Assembly: GCA_963920525.1 (NCBI GenBank) | Contig: OY986436.1 | Span: forward strand, 80,197,630 to 80,261,629 | From: Dichetophora obliterata | Taxonomy: Eukaryota; Arthropoda; Insecta; Diptera; Sciomyzidae | Length of the DNA: 64,000 nucleotides | Reading direction: 5' to 3' | In this document: one piece after another, positions 41,339-50,859 of the stretch | Numbering within the stretch: position 1 is the first letter of the stretch | Layout of the letters: every line of letters starts with the position of its first letter | Notes under the pieces: generated by a model | The model's database searches: none | What the model was told of the DNA's origin: nothing | The model's input: the letters and a program-made list of their open reading frames with translations, nothing else | Translations under genes and position numbers: made by a program

Positions 41339-42518
41339 TTATTGATGTACCCACTTCGTTTTTATAATATTGCACTGCGGAGTTTTTGGGACCGAAAACC
41401 ACGTTTCATTTTCTTTTAACGACGCAAATTCACTGTCGATAGCTGCTTTCCATTTCTTGCTTTCTTCACTAGATAATGCTTCCTCAATTCTCAATGGCTC
41501 TTCTTCAGGCAAAACTGCTTTATACCCAACCCAGCTTTTTGGTATCTGTTTCGCAATTCGCTCACTTCGTCTAACTACAGAGATCACTGGAACTGCTTCT
41601 GCTAGCTTTTCTGGAACTGTTGCTGCTGGCTTTTGTCGAACCGATTCATCCACTTCTTCATGATTTTCTCCAAGTATTTCCCCCACTTCATTGCTTTATC
41701 TGACACTGAATTAAATGACAATGAACTAGAACCCAATTCTTCATCGCTCTGATCATCCATAATGTCTGAATCGTCACATGCACTATTTCATCTACCGAAG
41801 AATAACAAAAAAAGTAAAAATCATTTTCAGACTCACTCAGCATTGAAAAATCCTTTGTATTTTCTTCAAACTGTAAGTCTCTTCGCTCAATGATTTCTTT
41901 AGTCCGTATATTGTACACACGATATCCTTTTGACGTTAGGCCATAGCCAACAAAAATGCATTTTTCAGATTTTGGATCCCATTTCTGACGCTTTTGTTTC
42001 GGTATGAAAGCCATTGCTAGGCATCCAAAAATTTTCATATGGCTTACATCTGGTTTCCGTCCTGACCAGATTTCTTCAGAAGTATACTTTAACGATTTGT
42101 GGGGACTTTTATTTGCAATATACGCTGCTGTCTGTACTGCTTCTGCCCAAAATCGCTTTGGTAGCTTCGCATCATACAGCATACATCTCGCCTTTTCCGT
42201 TAGGGTTCTGTTTACTCGCTCTGACAAACCATTTTGCTCTGGATTGTATGGTATTGAGGTCTGGTGAATTATTCCAAATGTCTTCATGTAACGCGACATA
42301 TTATTGTTTATTTACTCAGTGCCTCTTAGCATCTTTATCTTTGTGCCTCTTAGCATCTTTATCTTTGCTCCAGATTGAGTTTCGGCCATAGTTTTAAACT
42401 CCTTAAATTTTTCAAATACTTCGGATTTAGTTTTGATGAAGTAAACAAATATTTTCGGAGTAAAATCGTCAACAAAGATCACAAAATATCTGCTTCCACC
42501 CAGCGATTTCACCTCCAT
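41339..42518 (-). pseudogene. Copia 2 integrase and RT N-terminus
   Basis: Frame 42312-42518 has LGGSRYFVIFVDDFTPKIFV (integrase core). Frame 41688-42299 has TSIPYNPEQNGLSERVNRTL (Glu of the DDE triad) with HMKIFGCLA and VGYGLTSKGYRVY. Frame 41339-41686 begins RT (WKAAIDSEFASLKENETW). A tandem 24-bp duplication at 42319-42366 has replaced the expected Asp-Asn-Gly site of the core, so the catalytic Asp is lost. Confidence 0.85.
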
Positions 42519-42639
42519 TGGGCCACAGACGTCACTATGCTCAATCTCTAAAATTTTTGTTGCTCTGTGTCCAGCTTTAGAAAAACTTCCTCGGATATGT
42601 TTCCCTTGTGCACAAACTTCACATAAATGTGTTGATACT

Positions 42640-43376
42640 TACTTACTTACTTAGTTGGCGCTACAACCGTATGTCGGTCTTGGCCTCATCTAAGAATTTG
42701 CGCCAGCCATTTCTGTCTTTCGCTTGCTGGCGCCAGTTGGAAATTCCAAGCTTCGTCAGGTTATCCTCCACTTGGTCTTTCCAACGAAGATGCGGTCGTC
42801 CTCTTCTGCGTTGACCGCCGCTGGGTACCGAATCGAATGTTTTCTTCACTGGAGCATCGTCTTTCATGCGCTGAACATGACCAAGCCAGCGAAGCCGCTC
42901 GATTTTAATGCGCTTGACTATGTCGATGTCAGCGTACAGCTCATACAGTTCATCATTCCACCGTATTCGGTACTCGCCATTGACGCAGATTGGTCCGTAG
43001 ATCTTACGAAGAATCTTTCTCTCGAATGCTCCTAAAGTATTTTCATCTAAACTGCTCAGCGTCCAGGTTTGTGATGCGTAAAGTAGAACGGGCATGATGA
43101 GCGATTTATAGAGCGTGATTTTCGTTCGTCGAGAGAGGGCTCTGCTTCTCAATTGCCTACTGAGCCCAAAGTAACACCTGTTGGCAAGAGTTATTCTTCG
43201 TTTGATCTCAATGCTGATGTCGTTGGTTGAATTAATGCTGGATCCCAGATAAACGAAGTTCTTCACAACCTCGAATGAGGTATTGTCAACGGTAACGTGG
43301 GTTCCAAGACGCTGGGACTGTTTGTTTGTTGACACTAAGTATTTCGTCTTATCTGCATTCACTGACAGACCCAATG
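42640..43376 (-). mobile_element. RTE-like LINE, 5'-truncated insertion into Copia 2
   Basis: This is a 737-bp 3' piece of the LINE family also seen at 1-1129. An 11-bp target duplication TGTGTTGATAC flanks it (42629-42639 and 43377-43387). On the minus strand it ends in an AAGT repeat tail, the mark of RTE-type elements. It carries one open frame (next entry). Truncation at the 5' end is typical of incomplete reverse transcription. Confidence 0.92.
42661..43374 (-). CDS. RTE-like LINE RT C-terminal part
   Basis: A 237-residue intact frame covering RT after the catalytic palm. It has GLSVNADKTKYLVS, FVYLGSSINSTNDIS, ITLYKSLIMPVLLYASQTW, then the C-terminal LRWLGHVQRMKDDAPVKK and GQRRRGRPHLRWKD, ending NGWRKFLDEAKTD. 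The YADD motif lies upstream of the truncation point and is absent. Lack of stops suggests that this insertion is younger than the copy at 1-1129. Confidence 0.85.
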   Translation of the reverse strand: MGLSVNADKTKYLVSTNKQSQRLGTHVTVDNTSFEVVKNFVYLGSSINSTNDISIEIKRRITLANRCYFGLSRQLRSRALSRRTKITLYKSLIMPVLLYASQTWTLSSLDENTLGAFERKILRKIYGPICVNGEYRIRWNDELYELYADIDIVKRIKIERLRWLGHVQRMKDDAPVKKTFDSVPSGGQRRRGRPHLRWKDQVEDNLTKLGISNWRQQAKDRNGWRKFLDEAKTDIRL

Positions 43377-43387
43377 TGTTGATACAG

Positions 43388-44640
43388 CTTCTTGAAATTT
43401 TACACCTGTTACAAGGCCATTCTTCAGCATTTTCAAGCCTTCATTGTGCAAATGACCAAACCGTTTGTGCCATTTTTAAAACGTATCTTCTGACTTGGCT
43501 ATAAAAACTTCATCGAGTTTCACCGTATCCAACTTATACATACCACCTACACATGAAGCTTTCACAAGTAACTGGTTTTCACCATTAAAGATTTTGCATC
43601 CAGACTAATCAAATACTACTCGATTGCCACGTTTGACCATCTGACTTACCGATAGTAAGTTTTCAGCAACTCCAGACACATATAAAACTTTTCGTATTGG
43701 GATACTGCATACATTGCCATCCTTCCTCACGTTCACCTGGACATCCCCTTTAGAAATTGCTTTCAAAATATTGTCATCTGCAATCTTTACTTCACCATCG
43801 TATGGCTTCGGGTCCTTACTTAAGCTATAATCTTTCGTCATTTGCGCCGACGCGCCACTGTCGATATACCAATCACTGCTCTGGGATGTATTCCTCGCTA
43901 AATATGCGGCATTTAACGAAGATTGTTTCTTCCACGATTTCTGTTGTTCTTTGTCTCGTTTAGTAGGACAATCCGCTGCGAAATGACCAATGCCATTGCA
44001 CGCAAAACATCTGCGCTGTGTTCTCCCTTGCTTGACGAACTTTTTCTTATGAAAAGTCTTTTTGCTTACCAATGCTTGACTTGAGTTTTCTATACGAACA
44101 TCTTGTAGAAACTTCAATTTGATGGAATGTCGTTATTTTTGCTCCACAACTTCCGAGAGACATTATCATCGGACGGTATGTTTCTGGAAGTCCTTTCAGC
44201 AGCAAACATCCTAGCCACTCATCGTTCACCATGAATCCAATCGATCCAAGCTTCTGAGATGTGGTAACAATCTGCGATACGTAATCTTCGACTGAATTAC
44301 AATCCTTCAGTTGGATTGAACATCATTTTTGAAGCAAGCCCACTTTTCTGTCCAGACCAGAATCCTCAAAAAGGTCTTGAAGCGTGTTCCACACATGCCT
44401 TGCCGATGTGCAGTTTCTCACGTAGACATACAATGATTTATCCAATGATAAAATCAAGCGCCGTCTTGCCTTTTCTTCCTCTGATGTACTTTCTACAGAT
44501 TGGGATGCATTTTCTCCAGATGCATTGCTTTCTGCTTGAGCATCAGAAACAAACTTCCAAAGCTCATCCAGCCTCAGTTGCGCTTCTATCGTAAAACCTC
44601 ACGTCATCTTAGCTGAACCAACGAGCTTCTCAAATTTCTC
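43388..44640 (-). pseudogene. Copia 2 gag, protease and integrase N-terminus
   Basis: Frame 43605-44117 has the zinc knuckle CFACNGIGHFAADC near residues 38-51, the protease active site DWYIDSGASAQM and VLYVSGVAENLLSVSQMVKR. The gag body lies in shifted frames at 44047-44640 (GCLLLKGLPETYRPMIMSL). The integrase N-terminal zinc region is in the broken stretch 43388-43604. Several indels separate the parts. Confidence 0.85.
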
Positions 44641-44737
44641 CAACGTTGCGATACCAACCATTTGAATGCAGACGTAAAAATTTTAAATTACAAAAAGAAC
44701 TGAATGTATGTAACTATATTCGCGATTCTCGATCTAA

Positions 44738-44755
44738 ATGCCTGGGACCATAACC
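44738..44755 (-). other. Copia 2 primer binding site
   Basis: On the minus strand GGTTATGGTCCCAGGCAT follows the 5' LTR directly. It is the copia-type GGTTATGG primer site with a change from GGGCCC to GGTCCC. Confidence 0.65.
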
Positions 44756-44902
44756 TTTTAGTAATTAAAACAGGCAGCTTGAGTGAAAAAATCAAGAATA
44801 ATAAAAAATGTATTTTCTGAACAAATACATAAATCAAAGAAACATATATAATTCAATTCGTTATAAACAAGTGCTTTTTAAACAAAGTATTTGAAACCAA
44901 CA
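44756..44902 (-). repeat. Copia 2 5' LTR
   Basis: A 147-bp LTR starting TGTTGG at 44902. See the element entry. Confidence 0.85.
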
Positions 44903-45213
44903 ATTTCAACACAAAGTATTTTGGTTTCGTAATCGCAATTGTAATTTTTTATTGACAAAGATTACTATAATCATAATAAAAAAATATGTTCATTACAATT
45001 ACAGTCATCGTAATTGTAATTTTGCATTGATAACGACTACTGTAATTGTAATCAATAAATTTTTCTATTACAATTACAGTAATCGTGATTGTAATGTGTG
45101 TGTATACCGATTACAGTAATCGTAATAATACTTTTTTGCATTACAATTACAGTCATCGTTATCGTTAATTTTTTATTTTTATCGTCGAAAAATCTTCTAG
45201 CCATGAACAACTG

Positions 45214-45488
45214 TGCCGCAAAATCTGTGCCGCAAAGAGTTAACGACCTCACTCGTGCCCACTCCTTCTGTATAACATTAGCAAAGAGTACAACAACGGA
45301 ACCAACTTTAAATGAACTACCATTTATTTATTTGGGAATATTCCAAATGATTAATGTGGCATTCTAGTAAAGTACGTGGACCATAAGTCATGAGAACCTT
45401 GTTTCAATCCCAGCATTTTGTATAGAATCAGGCATGTTGTGCATTCCACTTCAGTGTGGAAGTGAAAATAAATCATAATTGAATTCGA
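45214..45488. other. No gene between the palindromic element and the LOA-like LINE
   Basis: Mixed-composition DNA without a frame or repeat that I recognise. Confidence 0.4.
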
Positions 45489-45574
45489 TTACATTACATT
45501 ATATATAATAAGTTGGGGATTTGCCGAAGCAGACCACAGTGGGTCCCTTTTCGTCCCCCATTGGACAAAGGGTA

Positions 45575-46117
45575 CTACTGCTCGGAGTACTCGTACGTGA
45601 GCATGCTCCTCGTGTAAGCATCCTTTGTCACCTCAAGCATATCCTTATAGGTTAGTTGACCAATCTCGGCTTCGCCAATAAATGGGCGTCCCAGAGTGGT
45701 CAATCTTATGCTTGCCAGCACCGGACACTGGCACAGAATGTGTGCTGCTGTTTCCGGCTCCTCTAGGCATAACCTACACGCATCGTCCTCGGTCAGAGTC
45801 ATCTTTCCGAGATAGTACATGAATGGACCGTGTCCTGTGACCAGTGCAGTAAGCCAGCTTAAAGTCCTTCGATTGTATCGGATAACTTTTGCTGCCTCAC
45901 TACGAGACCACTTCACGGCCGCCTTTGATTGCCTGCAGTTAACAGCTTCTTCCCACCTTTTACTGTGTTCCGAGTCCGTCCATTGTTTAATAAGGCCTGG
46001 CACCATATTGTCGCCTATGGCGATACGTGATTCTGGTCCACAGAATTCTTCTGCTGATCCTGCTCTTGCTAAAGAATCAGCTTCTTCATTCTGTTCTATG
46101 CCAGAGTGTCCTCTCGC
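45575..46117 (-). pseudogene. LOA-like LINE RNase H end and C-terminal finger
   Basis: It is in the same frame as the RT frame and separated from it by one TAG at 46118-46120. It encodes the last RNase H block (ARGHSGIEQNEEADSLARAG), then a C-terminal domain with CRLCLEEPETAAHILCQC, a CCHC-type pattern found at the end of such ORF2 proteins. The stop lies where a Trp codon (TGG) would be expected before ARGHSG. It ends at 45575. Confidence 0.8.
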
Positions 46118-47869
46118 CTACATAAGTGTGAGCTCATTCGTCTGGGCGCACCTATTGAGTTTTGTAAGACATTCTATGGCCAACCTGGAAGTGATGTCTG
46201 TCCGTTGCATACACCTAATCACAGACTGATTGTCGAGAGCGATGACAATTTTCTTGCCACTGATCCGGCCATCTATCAGGTGGTCCAGCGCATGCACTAC
46301 GCCAAGCATTTCTGCCTGGTATACAGACACAAACCTCCCCAACCTCAGTACACAGGATAGGCTTAACTCTTTTGAGTACACGCCTGCCCCGGCCCGGCCA
46401 TTCATCAGAGAGCCGTCTGTGAATATACTGATATCGCTACCAGCGATTTCTTCACAAACGGCTCCATCCGTTATAAGAGTTTTATAACATTTTTCTGTTA
46501 TTTTTACTCTCTGCCTTCCGTCCATAAGCATAAACGCCTCCCTGACATCTCTCTGTACAATATCAAGGATGCGAGTATGACCATGCAGGGCCGTTGCCCC
46601 ATGCCACGTAGCATTTCGCAACATCCTGAGGGCTGACAGCGCCGCTGTTTTCTTTATTTCTAAATCCAACGGCAGCATACCTAACAGAACCTCCATTGCG
46701 CTTGTTGGAGTGGTGCGTATTGCACCTGTTATTCCAACACACGCCAGCCGTTGGACTCTGTCCAGTCTCTTCTTAATGGTTTTCTGGCTGACTTTTGTCC
46801 ACCAAATCACCGAAGCATACGTGATGACAGGTCTAACCATCATAGTGTAAACCCATTTCATAGCCTCTGGGTTTAGCCCCCATTTGAGACCACAAACGCG
46901 TCTGCACTGGAACAGAACCCTCTTGGCTCTTTGAATCCTATCTTCTACATGCTCGTTCCAGTTCAGTTTGCTATCAAGGGTTACCCCTAGATATTTAACT
47001 TTCGTGGACATGTTGATTTCAGCTCCAAAAAGTCTGAGTGGTTCTGTCCTCAGGCTTACCCTCTTTCTAGTAAAGAGAATATTGTCTGACTTGCCTGCGT
47101 TTACGGTAAGGCCTTGTTCTCGACACCACTCCTCCACCATTCGGAGTGCTCCCTTCATGATGTCAGAGATGGTGTCAATGAACTTGCCGCGGACCACCAA
47201 CGCAATATCATCTACATACCCTATCGTGTGTATGCCCGATTCATCCAGTCTAACCAGTAGTGAGTCCACAGTTATGTTCCACAGGGTTGGCGATAACACC
47301 CCGCCCTGGGGACATCCTCTCCTTACTCTACCTCTAGTCTTTACTCTACCATTCTGCATGTTGACAGCCCTGTGTTTGAGCATATTGTCCACCCAATTTG
47401 CTATCATTGGGCTTACATTGCGTTCTGTCAGGGCTTGCCGCAGCCTTCCAAAGCATATTTTGTCGAAAACACCCTCGATGTTCATAAATGTGGCCATCGC
47501 AATGCTTCCTGAAAATACCTCCTTTTCAGTCACTCTTACCAATTCGTGAAGAGCACTCTCCGTAGACCTACCTGCTCTATTTGCATGTTGGCATCTACTC
47601 AGAGGATTTTGCATCAGCGAGGTGCTCTCAAGACAGTCAACCATCACTCTTTCCATCGTTTTCAAGAGAAAAGATGTTAGGCTGATCGGTCTGAACGACT
47701 TCGCCTCCGCATAATCTTTTTTTCCGGGCTTCGGAAGAAAGACAACTTTCGCCTCTCTCCAGACTCTCGGAACATACCCAGTCGCTAGGCAAGTAACGAA
47801 TATACCCCACAGCCTAGGTGCAATGAGATCTTCCCCCCATTGCATCATAGCAGGGAATATGCCGTCCAT
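46118..47869 (-). CDS. LOA-like LINE RT and RNase H
   Basis: A 583-residue frame with the RT blocks VVFLPKPGKKDY, FRPISLTSFLLKTMERVM, NRAGRSTESALHELV, IEGVFDKICFGRL (motif A, with the Asp shifted), RRGCPQGGVLSPTLWN (motif B) and GYVDDIALVVRG (motif C, YVDD). Thumb and connection regions lead to an RNase H domain starting SIFTDGSLMNGRAGAG (first catalytic Asp), then YQAEMLGVVHAL (Glu) and IALDNQSVI (Asp). It ends at a premature TAG inside RNase H. The upstream codons continue in the same frame beyond a TAA at 47873. Confidence 0.9.
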   Translation of the reverse strand: MDGIFPAMMQWGEDLIAPRLWGIFVTCLATGYVPRVWREAKVVFLPKPGKKDYAEAKSFRPISLTSFLLKTMERVMVDCLESTSLMQNPLSRCQHANRAGRSTESALHELVRVTEKEVFSGSIAMATFMNIEGVFDKICFGRLRQALTERNVSPMIANWVDNMLKHRAVNMQNGRVKTRGRVRRGCPQGGVLSPTLWNITVDSLLVRLDESGIHTIGYVDDIALVVRGKFIDTISDIMKGALRMVEEWCREQGLTVNAGKSDNILFTRKRVSLRTEPLRLFGAEINMSTKVKYLGVTLDSKLNWNEHVEDRIQRAKRVLFQCRRVCGLKWGLNPEAMKWVYTMMVRPVITYASVIWWTKVSQKTIKKRLDRVQRLACVGITGAIRTTPTSAMEVLLGMLPLDLEIKKTAALSALRMLRNATWHGATALHGHTRILDIVQRDVREAFMLMDGRQRVKITEKCYKTLITDGAVCEEIAGSDISIFTDGSLMNGRAGAGVYSKELSLSCVLRLGRFVSVYQAEMLGVVHALDHLIDGRISGKKIVIALDNQSVIRCMQRTDITSRLAIECLTKLNRCAQTNELTLM

Positions 47870-47872
47870 CCC

Positions 47873-48322
47873 TTAAGTTTTGTACGGAGCAAATGAGCGT
47901 ATAGCACTCCTCACCTCGTCAATAGTGATCATCGTTTCGGCTTCCAGCCTGTCAACCCTGTGCATTCCTTTCTTCAAGGGTGTCCACGGGTCATCAGACT
48001 TAAAACTTCCAGGAAAATGCACCTCCATCAGAACTTCCATGGACTCCTCTAGGTTCTCTGCCATGGTTCCATCCTTTTTCCGGATCAGACCCACTTTGGA
48101 GAATGGGTCTTTTGAAACAATTTTCTGAAGCCTACATGCTTCTGATATAGTTTCCATCCCAGAACAGAAGTCTCTCCACGACTGCCTTTTCCGTTGTAGT
48201 ATGAGGTACTTCAGTTCCCTTTTCCGTGCCTTGTAATTTGCCCATGTTTCTGGGGTTCCCCCTATCATGTGCAGATTGAAGGCCTTCCTAACCTTCTTCT
48301 TCAGAGATTTGAGTTCCGTACA
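47873..48322 (-). pseudogene. LOA-like LINE linker between endonuclease and RT
   Basis: Same frame as the neighbours. It has WANYKARKRELKYLILQRKR, then MITIDEVRSAIRSFAPYKT ahead of the RT entry (GMDGIFPAMM). It is bounded by in-frame TAA (47873-47875) and TGA (48323-48325, where a Trp would fit). These single-codon stops are point mutations rather than indels. Confidence 0.8.
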
Positions 48323-49340
48323 TCACCATGGCGTTGGGTCACCATCGTCTACTGAAAGTATTGGGCATGCCACCTCGTAGGCTTCGACCATGACCGAGCT
48401 AAGGTGTTTGACATGACTTTCTACTTCCACCGTATTCCCTGGTACTTTTATCGCTTTTTGGGTCAGTGTTTCCCTCAACTTCGCCTTATATTTCACAGGA
48501 TCTGTATTCTTGGGAATCCTGACCTTCCTGCTATTCCGCTGGCGTCGGATTCCGTACTTGAATTCAAACTGTATGGATCTGTGGTCCGACATGGTTAGCC
48601 CATCCACGACCCTCCAATTTTTTATTCTGTTCAGAATCTTCCTGCAGATGAGAGTTACATCAATGACTTCCGCTCGCCTCGCATCAACGAAAGTCGGTTG
48701 TGCTCCTCTATTTGCTACCAACAGATTGTACCTCTCCACAAACTCAAGCAATTGCTCTCCTCTGTCGTTGTTGTTGGTGCTACCCCACGCAGTATTGTGC
48801 GCGTTAGCATCACATCCTATCATCACTCCAATGTTCCTTCCCTCACAGTACTTTACCAGATTCTCCACCTCTTTTGAAGGTGGTTGGTCTGGAGAGTCGT
48901 AGGGAAGATACGCTGAAGCTACCATACAAGCACCTGCACCATCCCCAATTCTCACAACGGTGAGATCCGGGGAACATAGGTGTGGCATATGTACCGCTAG
49001 TATACCATGTCTCACCAAGATATAAGTCCGTCGCCTGCCATCTGTTACTGGTTGGTACAGCGTGGCCTTTCGCTCTGAGACCTTTAATTCTATTGTGAAA
49101 AATCCAAGGTTCCTGAAGCATTGCTATGTCAATTCCATCCTCCTCCATGCAACGCATCATCATTGCTGATGCTGCCCTACTATGGTGTAGATTGAGTTGA
49201 CACACAACGAGGTTTTCCTGGTACGGGCCCACCACCCGCCCTGGTGGTTCTTCCCTTGCAGGATTCCCCACCAGCCCCGTACCAGGGGTTCCATCGTACT
49301 CACCTTGCATCCTTTCCGAATTTGATGAGAGCTTGATCAT
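48323..49340 (-). CDS. LOA-like LINE endonuclease
   Basis: Frame 48843-49340 opens with LVVCQLNLHHSRAASAMMM and IDIAMLQEPWI (catalytic Glu). After an indel near 49020, frame 48323-49018 carries YLPYDSPDQPP, VMIGCDANAHNTAWGSTNNN (the DAN-H active site), DVTLIC and LTMSDHRSIQFEF (SDH). This is the full motif series of the endonuclease in LOA/R1-group LINEs. It would nick target DNA. One indel and one stop inactivate it. Confidence 0.85.
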
Positions 49341-50573
49341 GGCCGCAGTTGAGTTTCCCTCCTGCCAACCTGATCGCCTCTACCTCATCCGTCCGGCACC
49401 ACACGGTGAGCTTGACGCCTCCTTCCTTTGCATCTCCGAACTTCGTTACGTTACTAACTCTCCATTTAGAAGTGTCTGTAACGCACCGGTTCTGGGTCTG
49501 CAACCTCCTAAGGATGACCTCCTTGCTTTTAGAAGTTCCGTAAACAAAGATGAACGTCCTTCTAACGTCCTTCAATGCGTACAGTCGGTCGATCCGCAAC
49601 TCAGCCCCTTCCCATAAGTTCTTGAGCTTTGTCACGTTTCGGCACAGCCATACCTTGGATGATGGGTTCTTGCACTTAAGTACAATTATTATTAAGTACA
49701 TCCTCCAAGTTTGCATTGCCCACAAAACCTACATCGCCATCACTCTCATTGATGGTGTCGAGAGACTCCAAGAGAGCGGATTTAAAGACCGCTAACTGAG
49801 ACTCTCCCAACTGACCATCGATGGAGCAATCTACGATGCCCATCAAGAGGTCTTTTTCTGCTACCATAGCATAGGATGTCCGGTAGCTTCCAATAACCCC
49901 TACCTGGTTGGATTTTCCTCCAGCTAAAGCCTTCGACTTCGCGTCCGCAACCCTTTGTTTTGGCAAAGTTTTACTACCGCTCGGTTTCTGGCTATCAGCC
50001 CTCCATGATTTGCCCTGGCTATCGACTTTTGAGGGTCGTCCACCAGCTCCCAACGTCCTTCCTTTATGTGGAAGGCTATCAACCTTTACAGGATGTCCAC
50101 CTTCCCCATCCCCATCCTTAGCCGAAGAGCTAACAGCCGTAAGCTGTCCACCTTCCGACTCACCGGTTCGAGTCGTCCCTGTAACGACTTCGCCGAAAGG
50201 TCCAGGCTGCTCCCTGAATCTTTTCCGCTCGTTCGTCTCCGGGGTGGACTCATCGCATGACATGCTTTGGAATTGGTCCGCCATTTTACTGACGGGGGAC
50301 TCCAAAGCATTCTCCCCAGCGGTTGTGCCCGACCTCCTTCGCTTCCTCCTCCGCTTCTGCTTCTCCCTAACACGGAGTCGCTTTGCCTCGGAATCAGCAT
50401 CAGCTCCGACGGGACTGGCTGACAATTCCACTCCTTTCGGAGTTTTATCGTCCACCAGGCCCGGCAGGTCACCTTGCGGCTTCCAGCACCCTTCCACGAT
50501 TAAATCCTTTTTGGGACTCCACCGCTTCAGGACTCGTTCCCTCAGCGCACCCTTCCTTTTTATAATTGTCTGA
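49300..50573 (-). CDS. LOA-like LINE ORF1, one frameshift
   Basis: ORF1 starts around 50497-50573, with its first frame to 49676 and the second frame 49725-49300. They overlap at an AAT-repeat near 49690, a likely slippage site. The first part has a basic nuclear-targeting-like run (KRLRVREKQKRRRKRRRSG) and a Gly/Ser/Lys-rich middle. The second part ends VSNVTKFGDAKEGGVKLTVW and GGKLNCGHDQALIKF, as ORF1 proteins of this LINE group do. No zinc knuckle is seen. The expected role is binding element RNA. Confidence 0.75.
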
Positions 50574-50599
50574 ATGTTTTATGTTACATTACATGCCTG

Positions 50600-50750
50600 A
50601 ATGTTTTTTAATTGAAAGTCCTATTTCTGTCGGCCGTCAACTCTCTGCAGACAATGGAAAAGTTAAGAAAGTAAAAACTGCCATCTACAGCTTCTTGTGA
50701 ACATGAAACGTTCGGATTCGGCATAAAGCTCGGACTTCGATTATTTTTCA
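50600..50750 (+). mobile_element. SINE fragment, plus orientation
   Basis: CTCTCTGCAGACAATGG, TACAGCTTCTTGTGAACAT and CGTTCGGATTCGGCATAAA match the body of the SINE at 19887-20230 in the opposite orientation. The tRNA-like head with A and B boxes is missing. It lies just outside the LOA-like LINE. Confidence 0.7.
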
Positions 50751-50859
50751 ACACTAAATAACACTTTAATTGCTCATAAACTCGGGCAAAATTTGTTCAA
50801 GCGCTAAAATGGTCGATTCGTTAGTATTCCGAATGATTAGAACTACAAAATATAAAAAA

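Larger units (their letters stand above)
39940..44902 (-). mobile_element. Copia-type LTR retrotransposon (Copia 2), decayed
   Basis: The LTRs are at 44756-44902 (5') and 39940-40069 (3'), minus orientation, both starting TGTTGGTTTCAAATACTTTG. The 5-bp duplication ATTTC flanks the element (39935-39939 and 44903-44907). The LTRs have diverged and differ by an indel of about 20 bp, so this copy is older than Copia 1. The polyprotein pieces are in order but broken by several frameshifts. A 737-bp RTE-like LINE is inserted in the integrase region. Confidence 0.9.
39157..45213. mobile_element. Palindrome-rich element split by Copia 2
   Basis: Two arms, 39180-39424 and about 44908-45180, are built of the word ATTACAGTAATCGTAATTGTAAT and its variants, repeated on both strands. 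Outside the arms the 7-mer AACAACT occurs on both sides (39157-39163 and 45206-45212), next to CAGCGCTGGAA (left) and CATGGCTAGAA (right, inverted). This is a weak TIR and duplication pair that would suit a hAT-like element. Copia 2 inserted within it. The outer limits are tentative. Confidence 0.4.
45500..50583 (-). mobile_element. LOA-like LINE with RNase H, near full length
   Basis: The minus-strand order is ORF1 (about 50573-49300), endonuclease (49340-48323), RT (48268 to about 46500), RNase H (46430-46000) and a C-terminal CxxC-type finger. This order with a terminal RNase H is typical of the LOA/I/R1 group. The 11-mer TTACATTACAT occurs at 45489-45499 and 50584-50594 and is a good candidate duplication, though the element tail is itself TAATG-rich. 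ORF2 keeps one frame from 49018 to 45575 apart from three single-codon stops. Confidence 0.85.

Noticed and set aside
46968..47549. Open plus-strand frame of 193 codons
   Set aside because: It is exactly antisense to the LOA-like RT, has no domain of its own, and is explained by the codon use of the real gene.
49908..50573. Open plus-strand frame of 221 codons
   Set aside because: Antisense shadow of the LINE ORF1, with a Pro/Ser-rich nonsense composition.
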